A stretch of 64,000 nucleotides of DNA from contig JASISA010000003.1 of NCBI GenBank assembly GCA_031771865.1, positions 434,001 through 498,000 on the forward strand. The letters are read 5' to 3'. Source of the stretch: Nothophaeocryptopus gaeumannii. Its lineage: Eukaryota; Ascomycota; Dothideomycetes; Mycosphaerellales; Mycosphaerellaceae. Positions 21,424-33,192 of the stretch are shown here, piece after piece. Under the pieces are notes generated by a model. The model saw only the letters and a program-made list of their open reading frames with translations. It made no database searches and was not told the origin of the DNA. Both the position numbers and the translations under genes were made by a program. Within the stretch, counting starts at the first letter, position 1. Each line of letters opens with the position of its first letter.

Positions 21424-22548
21424 TGCTGGTGGACATTGCCATTTGCTGCGAGCGGGTGGAACTCGGGACACGGGAGACGCGTCGTGAAGTAGCGCGTTTT
21501 CTGCACTGCCTCAGGCGCAACTTTCTGCCAACGCCCATCCCACATCACGTCTCTTACCCTGCGTCACACGATCTTGAATACGAAGTACGGCACACTTCCT
21601 ACCAAACCTCTCCCTGAAGATATCAAGGGCGTGGGGACTGCCCTGATCGCCTCCCAGCTGCTGACAGGCTCTATATTCAAAACTGCTGCAGAAGCGCTCC
21701 CACGCTGAAGCTCGCCGGCTGCTCCCACCGCGTACAGGCATTATATTCAAGACAAAACCATGCTCCTCCACATACGGCCATAGGCAGATGACAAACACGG
21801 AAACCCGTCCGCTCTTCCAGGTTAAGCATCTGACCGCGAGATTAGTACTATAGTGCGTGAGCATATGGGAATCCCTCGTGCTGTATGTTTTGTCGTCTTG
21901 GTATTCCTCCCTTTTTGCCTCTCTTAATTATATGTTCCCGTTGCAGTGAGATCAAAGCTCTAAAGAACCGCGGAAAAACAGGGTAACGAAGTGATTCTTG
22001 GGCTTGGGAAAGCATAGGGAACCTCCCTTACGTTCATGTGCTATATCTACACTGTTGGTTTCGCGAACAACTAGGGCTCTGGTATGCCCCATCTCGCAAC
22101 TGAGCATTCGTGCTCAAATCTTTCCCCAACCCGACAATCAAGATCCAGTCATGGTCACCGCCTTCACTGCTTAGAGGCACGAATGTCTTGCGCCCTTGCA
22201 GCTGGAAGAGCTTCCCATCATTCGCATTCCCAACCGCCCCTTCCCTCGGATCAAAAACAGTCGGCATCGGAGGCTGCACATCATCGCTGCCAAGCTTGTG
22301 AGGCGCGTAGTGAGCACCGAAAGACGGAGAAGATCCTTGGTAGTTATTGCGGTGCGCCTTTCACCCTGCGCCATGTGCAGGCTTGATCGGGTCAGATTGG
22401 CTGGTGGTCGAGAGATGAATCCCTGCGTGGCGAGTCTGTTGGGCAAACTATACTTGCTTCTTCCTCTTCGCTCATGTCCTGGGTTGCTCTCTTGAGTCTT
22501 TCCTAAAGGTCACTCTTCACTAGTCGCTGCTTCGCTAACTTTCTAGCT
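21424..22548. other. Intergenic, CTF18 promoter side
   Basis: 1.1 kb holding the CTF18 upstream region and the 3' flank of the exonuclease gene. Only short shadow frames are present, with no RNA gene or repeat that I can support. Confidence 0.45.
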
Positions 22549-23574
22549 TCAACTGGCCGCTTCGTTGATATCGAACAAGCCTCCATCCCAAATCTCTTGT
22601 AGGTCTTCTTCTAGGGTCTCCTCGTCATACACCGAGACGGGCAGAGCTTGTTCAGCAAGTCCGTCCAGTTTCTGTACGAAGGCACTTGACCGATTCGTCT
22701 CGGCTTCCGCCTTGCATCGGATAGACATCAATGCTAGCAGCGCCTGCAGGGTGTAGCGCGCGTCATTGCCTCCACAATGTAATGTTGAAGGAACGAAGGG
22801 TATGTCCAGATATTCTAGTAGTCGCCCCAGGCTTGGGCGATAGCCGAGAAGTTTGGATGCTTCATAAGCAGTATCGACGACTCCGCGAATCTTAGGCATG
22901 GATTCTAAGGACACGGAATAATGGCTCATGATGCTGATGTCGGCCCCGATGCCGTGCCCAACGAGGACTACTTTCCGATCGTCCATATCGGAGGCGCAGC
23001 TGGAGTTGGAGCTTATGCTGACGCTATCATCGGTCTCGCGAGTCATGATGTTCTGCCTGATAACGTCTGGAAGATCGCATTCATCGATACACTTTGTCGG
23101 CCCGAACAAGCAGTGTGTTTTGCAATTTCCCAGGCGGAAATTGAACGTTGTCATTGGTGGGTCGCCATCTTCAAAAAATTCGCGTGTGTCCAGTCTAGAG
23201 GCTCCGAGTCCTTTGATGCCACGGTTCTGTTGCGGGCTGCTCTCAAAATCCACGCTGGTGAAGACGAAATCCGATCCAGCGCTCAGAGAGACGCAATTGG
23301 AGGTCAAGCTCTCTACAAGGGCACCCAATGCAATTTCGCCTCCTCGCCAGTAAGGGCCCATTCGTCCGTCGACTCCTTTGACCATTTGAGTGAAGGCTTT
23401 CATACCTAGCTCTAGCAGGGCCAGGCTGATCGTCTCGTCGCGAGGAAAGTTCCTGAGGAAAGCAGATTTATCATGATGATAGCGCTCTCTCAGTCCAGGT
23501 TCTTGGGAGTACCATCTCTTTTCGTATGCTCTCTTGAGGCTCTTCATCGATCCGGGGTCGGGTTGTTTGTTCAT
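22549..23574 (-). CDS. DEDDh 3'-5' exonuclease-fold protein, Gfd2/QIP type
   Basis: From the ATG at 23574 (MNKQPDPGSMKSL) the product has 341 residues. The same frame is open to an ATG at 23883, which would add 103 residues containing a hydrophobic stretch; that part is not obviously conserved-looking, so the shorter form is preferred. The RNase-H-like exonuclease motifs are visible: FVFTSVDFES (Asp-x-Glu), VVLVGHGIGADISIM (second Asp), RGVVDTAYEA, and HCGGNDARYTLQALLAL (His and Asp of motif III). Fungal proteins of this fold include Gfd2 and the RNA-silencing partner QIP. Which branch this is cannot be decided here. The motif residues look intact, so activity is plausible. Confidence 0.78.
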   Translation of the reverse strand: MNKQPDPGSMKSLKRAYEKRWYSQEPGLRERYHHDKSAFLRNFPRDETISLALLELGMKAFTQMVKGVDGRMGPYWRGGEIALGALVESLTSNCVSLSAGSDFVFTSVDFESSPQQNRGIKGLGASRLDTREFFEDGDPPMTTFNFRLGNCKTHCLFGPTKCIDECDLPDVIRQNIMTRETDDSVSISSNSSCASDMDDRKVVLVGHGIGADISIMSHYSVSLESMPKIRGVVDTAYEASKLLGYRPSLGRLLEYLDIPFVPSTLHCGGNDARYTLQALLALMSIRCKAEAETNRSSAFVQKLDGLAEQALPVSVYDEETLEEDLQEIWDGGLFDINEAAS

Positions 23575-23976
23575 GGCAGGAGGGTTCGAGTATTGGTGAC
23601 GCGGAAGAAAATCGTGGAATAGCTCGCACTGCGGTGGTTTCAGCACTCTAGGCGAAGCAAGCGTGGCGTTCGAGCAAAAGCAAAGATGATATGCGAGACT
23701 GTACGCAGAATCTGATGTCAACGTAGAAGTCAAAGTTGAGGAAGCGTCGGAAAGACATGCGAGGACGTTACAGTTATAGGTGACAGCTGTGAGGACAACC
23801 GTGAGGACAACCACAAGCTCAGCAATGTGAGCGAGCGTGCGCGGCGGACGAAGATGCTCTTTCCGCTGATGCACGACATTCATGACTTACTGCAGGATAC
23901 GAGATGTTGACTCAAGCGTCGATATGCATCTCGTCGAGAGCAGATTTCTTGTTGTTGTAGAAGATGGTGGTTGTGG

Positions 23977-25170
23977 CTATTGATGAAGGATCGACTTGTA
24001 GCCATACATCGCTGTGACATAGAGCAGAGTTTGCCGAATCTCCGTGCGGAGCCAGTTTCCAAAGACGTCTGGGATTTCCAGCAGGAAGCGAACATATGTC
24101 TCATTGGTATTGTTTGACCGATTATTGATCAGCGCTCGTAACGCCCGCCATATCTTGCCATGGCTTGTGCATAAGGTCCGAAGCAGCAGCTTTGAGATCT
24201 CTGTGTGGCCACAAACACAGCCCACCAGATGCTGATACAGTTGGGTCCTTCGCACGTGGGTGTTGTCGTCAGATCGTCGTGACCCGGACTGGAGATGATC
24301 CCACGTTGATCTGAGACAGTGCATATTGCTTCGCGTTCTTCTTGAAGCGCCACCTCAACAACTGAGCATTGCGTAGCAACGGTCACAGTGTCCTGCGGTG
24401 GAGAGTGTTGGTGGTGCTGTCACAGTACCATGTTCATCAGAGTGGGCAGCGGGAAATTGTAGTTGGGATGGAGGCTCTTGGTACCGGCGCTCGCAACACC
24501 AAGTAGGCCATACACCTTCTCTCTTATCTCTGCGCACTAGAGATGTCCGGTTCCTTTGATAAGCTCGAGAAGTGATGCACGATCCAAAGGGCCGGATCGT
24601 TTGTTCGGCCACAGACTTTGCAGGGCTCTCTAGTAGTTGCTGTACGCAAGTGTCTGAGTCATAGTTGACACTGTAGTCATCTTCAGGTCTCGTAGGATGA
24701 TGACGGAGGTTCCCCCAGTTCAATATATCCTGGCCGCACATCAACAGCACATCTCGCGTCGGTCTTATCTCCTGGAACACTCAGAGTCGACTCCAGTAGC
24801 TTTGATTGCACAGATTGAGGATAGCATGCTGAACGGGATTTTCCCATAGGCCTCCGTAGTGTCGATCAGTCTTCAAGCTTCCGGCAGCTTCACGAAGTAT
24901 TTCCACTGCCTCACCACTACTGGAGTGGGCCGGAACAAGCCGTGCGAGAACCTTACCGACCTCTTTATAAGTCCTAGGCATGAGCTCAACCTGTCTTGTC
25001 CGCTCGCTGAAATCGGACTGGTTGATGCACAGTGCGTCGATCCAGAACCAGGCAAAGAGCTCCAAGTCCTGGACTAGACGAAGAACGGCATTGAGGTTCC
25101 TGCGGATCTTCATCGAATATCTATTGTTGAGCATGATGGTGTGATCTGCTGAATCAGTCCCCCATACGTA
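23977..25170 (-). pseudogene. Broken HET-domain gene with ankyrin-like tail
   Basis: HET domains act in fungal allorecognition and programmed cell death. The minus strand shows YVWGTDSADHTI (motif 1, at 25170, preceded by a TGA in frame), NLNAVLRLV, then FWIDALCINQSDFSERTRQV (motif 2) and NQSYWSRL. The next codon is TGA at 24781-24783 where the family has Trp, and VFQEIRPTRDVLLMCG continues in the same frame. Further on, motif 3 survives in another frame (REKVYGLLGVASAG, about 24500), so there is also a frameshift. The distal frame to 23977 has ankyrin-like pieces (GHTEISKLLL, QTLLYVTAMYGYKSIL). The Trp-to-TGA change is a G-to-A transition of the RIP type, but the region is otherwise not RIP-like. 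Confidence 0.75.
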
Positions 25171-25451
25171 TCAAACGGTCCAGCGTAAACAAAGGGCCTT
25201 GTATCCAGTCCGTCTCGAAGTCTATTGGCTCTTTAGAAGCATCAATCTTCTCAAAGCGAAAAGCGACGTCGGTGGCCCAGTGCTTATATCCGTGGCAGTA
25301 CTTGAGGCGAGCCAAGACCAAGGAGGGCAATTGGTCATCAGGAAGCGTTCGGTCGCTGGGCTCGAGACTATTCCAATTAGAGCCCTGCTCGGCAATAATG
25401 AGCCCGCTCTCAATAGTTGCATTGGCTTGTGCCGTGTCGCAGCGGATCAAG

Positions 25452-25985
25452 CTATAGGCTGCTACCAGGATGCAAGAGACAAGCAGGAGCGGAGTCGGGG
25501 GGTCCGGGGTTGTGCCCATATCGGCATGGCTTGAAGAGCCGTCGGAGAGCAACTCGTGAGTGGGAGAAATCGCCACGACCAACAGCCTGATGGACGTACA
25601 TGGAGGGTAGCAGTCGAGTCCGGAAGTATTGACCATGCTGAGTACGCAGAATCTTATGGAGAGTCTTTTGGAAGAAAAAGTTGAAAGCTCGGAGCTCGCC
25701 ATCGCCCCAATCGCTTCTGATCGCTAACGGATGGCTGATCCTTAGTTCGGGAGACGCGTTCGTTACGGCCAAAGTGTCTGCATATTGCACCAGAGATCGT
25801 CTCCTACAATTCCTGCGAGCATTACCGGCGTCTCTTCCATGACCCAGTATCACTTTGCGTCCTGGCCTTGTTGTTCGCTGTGCTTGGCTGAGGATAGCGA
25901 TCCGCTCTGTCTCATCGGAGAGTGACAATGAGGAAGACTGGGCGGTCTTGTTGACCCACAAGAAGCCATTGCCACGAGGCATACC
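25452..25985 (-). pseudogene. Possible relic of a fungal regulatory-type protein
   Basis: A minus-strand frame begins PRGNGFLWVNKTAQSSSLSLS..ERIAILSQAQRTTR. It resembles the opening of a common fungal family in which an F-V-N motif is followed by a SHVQR-like motif, often annotated as transcription-factor-like. The rest (through FFFQKTLHKILR) is not convincing, and an overlapping frame to 25154 looks about equally coding. I cannot identify the gene; it may be a frameshifted remnant between the HET relic and the mannosidase. Confidence 0.25.
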
Positions 25986-26285
25986 GAGACATGAAATTCT
26001 GAAGCATTGCTAGCAAGGGGATGGCGGATGAAGCTGACGATGGTACTTGGTGTTGAAGGATCGATGGTGTTCAGCTGGTCGTACTCATGCAAGCCAACAA
26101 GCAAGCACCAAGCTTTTTCGCTCCAAACTTGCTTTCCCACTCCTGGTCTTGGTCCTAGATCAACATCAACATCGATATCACCTCCACAAACCTCGGCGCG
26201 TTGTTGTACCGAGGTCGTGAGAGAGCACGTAAAAGAATATAGCAACGTACCTGCGTACTTCCAGAGATACTTGAGTTACTTTGCT

Positions 26286-28873
26286 CTAACGGGAACCCCA
26301 ACTCTGCGGCGTCTCACTCATCTCAAACTCAATCCTCGCCGCGGTAACGATCTGCATATGCTTCAGAACGGGCTTCTCGACAATCTTCCCATCCACGGTC
26401 AAACTCTTCACGAACGGTTTCGTCGGAGCACCAGGCGCCGCAATCGTCAAGGTATGCTCTTCCCCTCCAACACCACCAGTCGCAGCACCAGCCGGAAATC
26501 GAATTGTCACTTTCTCAAAGAATGGCGCGCCGACGACATACTCATCACTCGCAGGATTGACAGGGTAGAAGCCGAGTGCTGTAAAGACATACCACGCACT
26601 CATCTGTCCTAGATCCTCATTGCCACTCAAGCCCGCAGCCGTGGCATTATAATTCTTACTCGCGATATCTCGAACCAGCGTTTGCGTGGTACCCGGGTAG
26701 CCGATCGCAGCGTACATATAAGGTGCGTGGTGGGAAGGCTCATTACTGTGATCATTGTGCCCTCCATTGAAGTATTCGTCTAGTTTTGCTCTCATCTTCT
26801 CACGACCACCCATAAGTTCTGCAAGGCCTAGAGGATCGTGTATGACGTTGAAGGTGTAGATCCAATCGTCGCCTTCAGCCCAGCCCTGTTCGCGGCCGGC
26901 CCAAGTTCCGTTGGTGTTCTTGGCTTCCATAAAGCCGGTGGTGGGGTTGTAGATGTTGCGATAGTTCATGCTGCGGTTGTGAAGGTCTTGTGTGATGTCC
27001 TTGTCGCCTGCGTAACCGGCTACGACTGCGGCGGCGTAGTCATCGAAGGCATAGTCGAGGGTTCTTGAGCCGCTCTCGGACCAGCCGTCGTTTGCAACAT
27101 AGCCCTTGGACATGTAAGTCGTCAAGCCAGCTCGGACTTCATCTGAAGTGTAGCCTTCGCGATCGTAGTACAGCAGCTCTGTATCATTCATAGGCGGCTC
27201 GTATGCATTCTTCTTGACACCGTCCCAAGCAGTCTGGATATCAAAGTCGGTAAAGTCGCGAGTGAGCGCATTGGCGATGACTGCGTCAACATGTGTGCCA
27301 ATCATGATGTTTGTCTCCACAACATTCGCCCACATCGGAAGTCTGCCCGCCCATTCGTATATTCTAACAAGCGATCTCATCATTGAGTTGACTCTTTCAG
27401 GAGCGAACATAGTGAGCAATGAGTGCTCGGCTCGGAATGTATCCCAGATACTCCACGACTGGTAGTACGAGTCGTATGCAGTATGCACGCTGTCAGTATA
27501 GCCACTATAGAACGTCCGGAGTGTGTTCTTGAGGTTATCACTGGCCGGCTCGGAGAAGTCAGACGGATACTGCAGTCCGTGAAAGAGCCCAGAGTACCAG
27601 ATTGTCCGCTGATCATGGCTGGCATCAGTCATATTCGCACCTTCGATAGTCACTCTACCAATCTTCTCTAGCCAAGCATGCTTCAAATTTTCCACAGCTT
27701 GTGCGAATGTGATTGATTCAGGCGCCTCGACGTCCAGATTAAGTCTTGCTTGCTCGATGCTTACGAAAGACACGCCAGTGCGGACCTCGACTTGCGTCGT
27801 CCCTGCAGCAAATTTGACATAGGCCCCAAGATGTTCGCCTTTGCCTTGAAGTGCGCTTGATGTTAGATCATTTGCATTCGCGATTCCATATGACTCGAAT
27901 GGTTCCGAGAACCGAGACACGAAGTAACCTGAGAAGCCCTTCGCCGGAATCGGCCCCAATGCATAGTCCTGCCTTTGTGGGTTCCTCCCACTGATCTCGC
28001 GTCGGTCCGGATCAATGAATACCTTACCTGTCCAGTTCTGTCGAGTGGCTTGCACAAATACATATGGCTGCTTCCATTGCGATGTCTTCGTGAAGTCTAA
28101 GAGCAGTCGTCCCACATGTGAGGTTGCAGTCATGGCAACGTTGATAGATCCTGGGTGGACAGAGACAACTGATCGCTTGCCCTCCACCGGGTTTGCATCA
28201 CCATCCTCAGGGAGAGTCCTTCGTATCCTGCCGTTCGCGCCTTCTTTGACAACATCCGGGACCGGCTGAGCTCCTCCTGGGACTGGCGAGTAGATGCTCT
28301 CGGTTAGATTGTGGTCCGCCTCAACAGCCGCAGCATTCATCGTAACTTCGTAGACATACGCCGTACTCGACTCATCTGCCTTCCTAAATCGATGCGCGTG
28401 ATTCGTAAACAGTGGCTGCACTTCGCCAACACCGGGACTGAGTACGACTTGGCCGCTTTCGCCCATCCAGATCGCGGGTTGGTGGGTTGCCTGGAAACCG
28501 TGGATGTATTGGTCCATTTCGTTGTAGGGACATTGGCTGATGAAGTTCTGTAGGCACGTTAGCAAGACACTCATGCCATTCGATGTGCTCATCGCACCTC
28601 TCTCGTCTGCGGCGTCCATCTCGTCATGCCAAAAGGCGGCGAAACACTCGGTATCATGCCCCCATTGCCATTCGGGGTGATCCCATAAGTCCCGATCTTG
28701 GGATTGACATATCGTAGGACTCCCGCATTATCATGATATGAAGAAGATGCGGGCGAAAGAGCCGCTATAGTCCGTCTCAAAGAAGACGCGTAGAGATAGT
28801 ACGCGAATATGAAGAGCATGATGCCATAGAAGCTAAGTCGTAGCAGTCTCTGTGTGGAAGCGCTGGACATCAT
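26286..28873 (-). CDS. GH92 alpha-mannosidase with N-terminal membrane anchor
   Basis: Two exons: 28873-28598 (92 codons) and 28547-26286, with a 50-bp intron (28548-28597, donor GTGCGA, branch TGCTAAC). The product is 845 residues. Residues about 10-30 (LRLSFYGIMLFIFAYYLYA) form one hydrophobic segment, so it is a type II membrane or secreted enzyme. The fold begins YVNPKIGTYGITPNGNGGM. The catalytic region carries WAEGDDWIYTF (general-acid Glu at about 650), SNEPSHHAPYMYAA (about 695) and GNEDLGQMSAWYVFTALGFYP (catalytic Asp near 736), all GH92 hallmarks. GH92 enzymes are calcium-dependent exo-mannosidases acting on N-glycans or mannans. No defect is seen. Confidence 0.93.
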
Positions 28874-29308
28874 CTTATTGGACTGCGTGGAGATCCTCTG
28901 GCTAAGTCAGCCGGCTGGTTGGAGGAATAGAGGGTGATGATCATCTGCGGGGGCAATGGCCGTCAATGTAACATCGCGGCGCATCCTTCAGGTCGTAGGC
29001 CGGGCTTCAGAGCATCTCGGGATGTGTTTCGTGAAGTGGAGGCAGGCAGCAGCCGAAGTTGAGCTCTCTCTGAGTGATGTATGTGATGATTTGGAGAGGG
29101 CTGCATCACAGGTGAGGTGCTGTTTGAGAGCCGAGGTCGGCCCGAACATGAAAGTCCAGAACCATCTGATGAAGTATAGAACGCATTCTCTCGGTGAAGT
29201 TCCATACACATAACTATGTAGAATCCGCCTCTCAGTCTACTGTTCTAGATACGTGGACATTTAGCAGTCATCTAGAAGCATCAACGAACGTTTATGCACT
29301 GACATCCC
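28874..29308. other. Mannosidase promoter region
   Basis: Between the mannosidase start and the 3' end of the NmrA-like gene. Nothing further recognised. Confidence 0.4.
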
Positions 29309-30481
29309 TCATGCCTTCCCACGCCAAACCTCCATCAAAAATTCATCCGCTTGGATGAACTCCATATCAGGCAAGATCCGATTCCACTCATCTGTAACCT
29401 CAAGAGTGCCAGCGTGTATCCCAAGCATCATACCAGCAAGCAGCTTCGAAGCAAGAGCTTTCGTCTGCTCCGGCGTGAAAGCAGGATGATCCACCACAGG
29501 CATCCAAGACGAATCGACCCTACCAGCCTTGAGGTCGTCAACTTTGAGCCTTTCAATTTCGAATGCTCTACCTCGAACGTTTTCGCCGATGGCGATGAGC
29601 TCGCCAATAGATATCTGAATTCCGGCAATTCCTCCGACCACTGGCCATTCGCCCGGGAAGTCGATCGCTCGGACAACGACTTGGGCCAGGTCTTGGACGG
29701 TTGTCAGGGTAAGACGATCCTGTTCTCCGCCATCATCGAGGACGAGAGCGCGACAGTTCTCGAAGTCGATGTGCGTCTGAAAGGAGTCGAATTGACGTGC
29801 GGTCTTGTGGGGATGGGCGAAGTAGTTGGAAAACAGGCCTGGCTGAAAGAGGCAGTACTCCAGTACCTGAGCATCTCACCAGTCAGTAACAGCCAAGTGG
29901 TTGCTGTCTATCAGTTCAGATCGTACAGACCTTGGTGTCTTTGTTGATTTGCTTTAGATGATCTCGAATCTCTTGCTTGCCAGCGTACCAGTCGAGGTGT
30001 TCGAACGAGGACCTGTGTATTGACCGTGTCAGGGAGACGTCGCTACAAGAAACTATGTTCAGGACCTTACGTTGCCCACTCGCTTGGTGCAAATCGCTTG
30101 ACGCCTGCTTCAATGGCGGCATCGATCAGAGTAAGTTGCGACTTGTTGTTCATATCAGACTGCGTTGTGATGAATGACAGTACAGTATGGACGCCATTCA
30201 ATATACGCTTCAACTCGTCGATGTTAGTGTAGCTTGTCTGCTGCCAGGTGACGCCGGCACTGTGTTCTGCATCCTTCGGTCTCTGCTGATGAGATCAGGA
30301 TGTGAGCTCCGAACGTGGGATCACACGTACGTTCCGAGTAAGCAGAACCAGCTCATGCTGTCCAGTTGCTATGAGTGCGTCTGTGACCTCCCTGGCGACT
30401 CCTGTAGAAATTCAGACATTGATACGCTGAAGATCTGTGTGGCATACCTCCAGATGCTCCAGCTATTGCGATCTTCACCAT
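29309..30481 (-). CDS. NmrA-like / isoflavone-reductase-type NAD(P)-binding protein, five exons
   Basis: Exons 30481-30448, 30401-30331, 30282-30071, 30012-29931 and 29866-29309 (34+71+212+82+558 nt) join to 318 residues with every phase consistent; the introns are 46, 48, 58 and 64 bp. An in-frame ATG one codon upstream (30484) is an alternative start. The product opens MVKIAIAGASG and continues GVAREV across intron 1, the GxxGxxA dinucleotide-binding loop of NmrA-like proteins. It goes on with HELVLLTRN, TVLSFITTQSD, AGVKRFAPSEWA and CLFQPGLFSNYF. Such proteins are NAD(P)H-dependent reductases or redox-sensing co-regulators. It lies 318 bp downstream of a Zn2Cys6 factor on the same strand, which could be its regulator (inference). 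Confidence 0.9.
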
Positions 30482-30799
30482 CATGCTCTTGTAAGTAAGT
30501 TCCGAGTCCAGATATGGAGAAATGTTGCAGCTGGCCGATGCGGACTTCTGGCTTTATGTGCATCCCACCTCAGTACCAACGCACGGACTGACATAGCTCC
30601 TCCGCCGCTTCGGCGGAGCTTTCAGGAACAGCTTCAACAATACGTCTCATCCCACCTCAAGCCGGCGAATGGCGGGTTACATAGAGCCTCAAGGTGCGAA
30701 AAGGTCGCGCAAAGATCAGCGACCGTGACGAGTCCGTGTGAACGTTGGGCTGACTTGTTGGGCCAGCATCAATCCGACGAACGATTCTCTGAAAGTCTG
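30482..30799. other. NmrA-like promoter with a perfect hairpin
   Basis: Holds the upstream region of the NmrA-like gene and the 3' end of the Zn2Cys6 gene. At about 30599-30618 an 8-bp perfect inverted repeat with a short loop (CTCCGCCG..CGGCGGAG) contains opposed CCG/CGG triplets, the kind of half-site bound by Zn2Cys6 proteins. Confidence 0.45.
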
Positions 30800-32488
30800 C
30801 TAAGCATCTCCTTGGAGAAAACCAACAACTCCAACGATGCCAGGCATAGAGTCTTTCTCAATATGAACCACGCCAAACGACGGAACCTCAAGGCGCAATC
30901 CCCAAGCTGCACCGTCACGGCGTATATTGCAAGCAAGCGCGGGCACACTCTCAAAACTGCATCTAGTGCTGTACGTAATGCCCATTGAGAGCTCACGTTG
31001 AACCGAAATCAGATGCTCGAGTGCATGAACTACCGTGAAGGCCAGGCCTATCGAGCTGTTGGCGTCTCGTCGCACGATATCGGTGACCTGTGACAACAAG
31101 GTGGTGTTGCTGATGATGTCCTTCGATGGGCAGTCATGACGATTTTGGTCATGGCACAACCCTATAACCAGAGTGATACCAGCAGTGAGGACGATATTGT
31201 CCACTCCTCGGCAATACGTTCGACTGTGGCCATGGCTTTGGTAGGCAATGAATCGCAGCAAGGTCTCGCGGGCGGCATCCACTGCCGTTGCCTGATCTTC
31301 AGGACTCAGCGATGTTGGTATCTGCATCAAGCTTGGAAGGAGAAGACGAAGAACCAGATAGAAATGCGTAATATGTTGTGCGAGCCGTATCCTGTCGTCG
31401 GAGTGCCCTGCGAGGCCGTCCACGTTTGGATCTGCGATAAGCCACCAAACAGACGGTACGGAGCGCGATATTCCGGAGAGAAGGTCATGCATATCTTGTA
31501 TCTGGACATCGTTGATTTGATGACCCTCATTCCTGAGAAGAAATCGAGCAACTTGGGAATGAGCCTGTTGGAGACATTCCAGGACCGACATCGCTTTCAT
31601 CTTGCGAGCACTCGTGTTCGTGTCGTCCGAGAGGGTGGAAGGAGGCAGCCCGAGCATTAGTGAGAGATAGAGGTCACTTTGAAGAAGGTCTGCCCAAATA
31701 GCGCGTGGACGTGGTCCTAGATCTTTATGTAAGCCCATCATCTGCGCAATGTGAATCGCGCGACGTGTAGTAAGCAAAGCGCGGCGGAGATCTCCCGCGT
31801 AATTGTGGAAATGACTTTCCATCATCAAAGACTCAATGCCCTCGGCTGAAATAACCAGGTCATCATTGCAGTTGACCAGGCTCCGAGATGTTTCCACTGC
31901 TCGAAACATGATGTCGTTGCACCTAACGCCCTGAGTGCAAAGGCTCTGCCAATCGTCCTCGGAAGCAGCTTGCAGGTGTAGTCCTAGGCAAAGTAAATTT
32001 CGTGCGATGAGAACAGCATCAGTACTAGGTAAGCAAGGTTGGAACGATCCAAGCTGTGAGAGAGTAGCCGGGGAGTTGTCTGATGCAAACACTCCACAGT
32101 GCTTCATGGGAAGACTTGTGATGAGCTCAAGGTCCAATGAATCTGGCCAAGCTTGCATTAGGGATGTGCATAACGTGTTTTGCATGCTGAAAGTAGAAGC
32201 GTTGTGGTCGAGTGTTGCGAACATTGGTTGACTTGGGCCGAGCAGAGTCTCCAGCATTGCCTCGATACGATTGAGCCTTGTCTCTACCATTGATGAGCTA
32301 CTGGGTCTGGCACCTTGGTCTGGGACGTCCTGGCCAAGGCAGTGTACACCTCGCCGGCGGCAGCCATCGCATGTGTTGCTGCCAGGTTCGCGAAAGGTGC
32401 AACGGGCTTTGCGGCGCTTGCACTCCCAGCAGCTGATAGTGCCTTTGCGTAGCTTCTTGACGCGGCCTGAGCCTGAGACGGAGGACAT
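30800..32488 (-). CDS. Zn2Cys6 fungal transcription factor
   Basis: 562 residues without an intron from the ATG at 32488 (MSSVSGSGRVKKLRKGT). The binuclear zinc cluster is complete: Cys 20, 23, 30, 40, 43 and 50 (CWECKRRKARC, CDGCRRRGVHC), followed by a linker and a short heptad-like dimerisation segment (VETRLNRIEAMLETLL). The middle region (about 190-420) resembles the fungal-specific regulatory domain (RRAIHIAQMMGLHKD). Nothing indicates its targets except the neighbouring NmrA-like gene. A 5-copy hexanucleotide repeat lies upstream of the start. Family certain, role unknown. Confidence 0.92.
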   Translation of the reverse strand: MSSVSGSGRVKKLRKGTISCWECKRRKARCTFREPGSNTCDGCRRRGVHCLGQDVPDQGARPSSSSMVETRLNRIEAMLETLLGPSQPMFATLDHNASTFSMQNTLCTSLMQAWPDSLDLELITSLPMKHCGVFASDNSPATLSQLGSFQPCLPSTDAVLIARNLLCLGLHLQAASEDDWQSLCTQGVRCNDIMFRAVETSRSLVNCNDDLVISAEGIESLMMESHFHNYAGDLRRALLTTRRAIHIAQMMGLHKDLGPRPRAIWADLLQSDLYLSLMLGLPPSTLSDDTNTSARKMKAMSVLECLQQAHSQVARFLLRNEGHQINDVQIQDMHDLLSGISRSVPSVWWLIADPNVDGLAGHSDDRIRLAQHITHFYLVLRLLLPSLMQIPTSLSPEDQATAVDAARETLLRFIAYQSHGHSRTYCRGVDNIVLTAGITLVIGLCHDQNRHDCPSKDIISNTTLLSQVTDIVRRDANSSIGLAFTVVHALEHLISVQRELSMGITYSTRCSFESVPALACNIRRDGAAWGLRLEVPSFGVVHIEKDSMPGIVGVVGFLQGDA

Positions 32489-32572
32489 GATAATGGTGAA
32501 ACAGACTGTTGGTCGTGTTGTCGATGTGGTTGTTGAGATGAGACGTGAAGAGCGGAGCAAGGTCCACCGCGA

Positions 32573-32602
32573 ATGCCGATGCCGATGCCGATGCCGATGC
32601 CG
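32573..32602 (+). repeat. (ATGCCG)5 hexanucleotide repeat
   Basis: Five perfect copies, 85 bp upstream of the Zn2Cys6 gene start, in its leader or promoter. Copy number is likely to vary between strains. Confidence 0.85.
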
Positions 32603-33192
32603 GGCCGAGCTCCGTTCAGCTCATCAAGCCAACTTCCATTTGGACTGATAATCTCCTGCAGATACAATGACTTACTAAGCCTGAGATGTCTGACCGGCTA
32701 TTCGCACCGCAGGACACACTTTCTCAACAGCTACTCATGCTGCCACTGATGAAAGTGACCAAGAAGCGTCAGCTGAGCCTGTCTGCAGCCGAAACGCACC
32801 TAATCGTGCAATGCTGCACTATCTCGCGCCATGCCCAGCGGTGGTGGCGGCCTCAGTCCACGAGGCTGAACGTTGAGCTGATGTACTAGAAAGCGGCGTG
32901 CGATAGGGCTGTTCAAAGAGGACGTTCTGGTGTACCTTGTTTGAGGCCGCTCGCCTCGAGCGAACATGTCGGAAGTATCAGCCGACGTGAAGTCAGCGAA
33001 TTGAGATCGATTTTCTCGTCAATGCCTGAGCGCCACTCATTCATCAGCTGTATCAGTCTGCAGTCCCTTGTCAGGCTGTGGTAACATAACAAACCCATCC
33101 TCCCTCCCCGTCCAAATTCTCATCCAACACTTCCACTCCTCCAACCTCTCCGCCATATCACACCACGGACACCCACCCGGGCAACTCACCAT
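32603..33192. other. Intergenic
   Basis: Region between the Zn2Cys6 promoter and the stop of the flavoprotein gene. It has C/T-rich stretches near 33100-33190 but no gene. Confidence 0.4.

Noticed and set aside
23575..23883. 103-residue N-terminal extension of the DEDDh exonuclease
   Set aside because: Frame is open from an ATG, but the segment lacks conserved-looking sequence; kept only as an alternative start.
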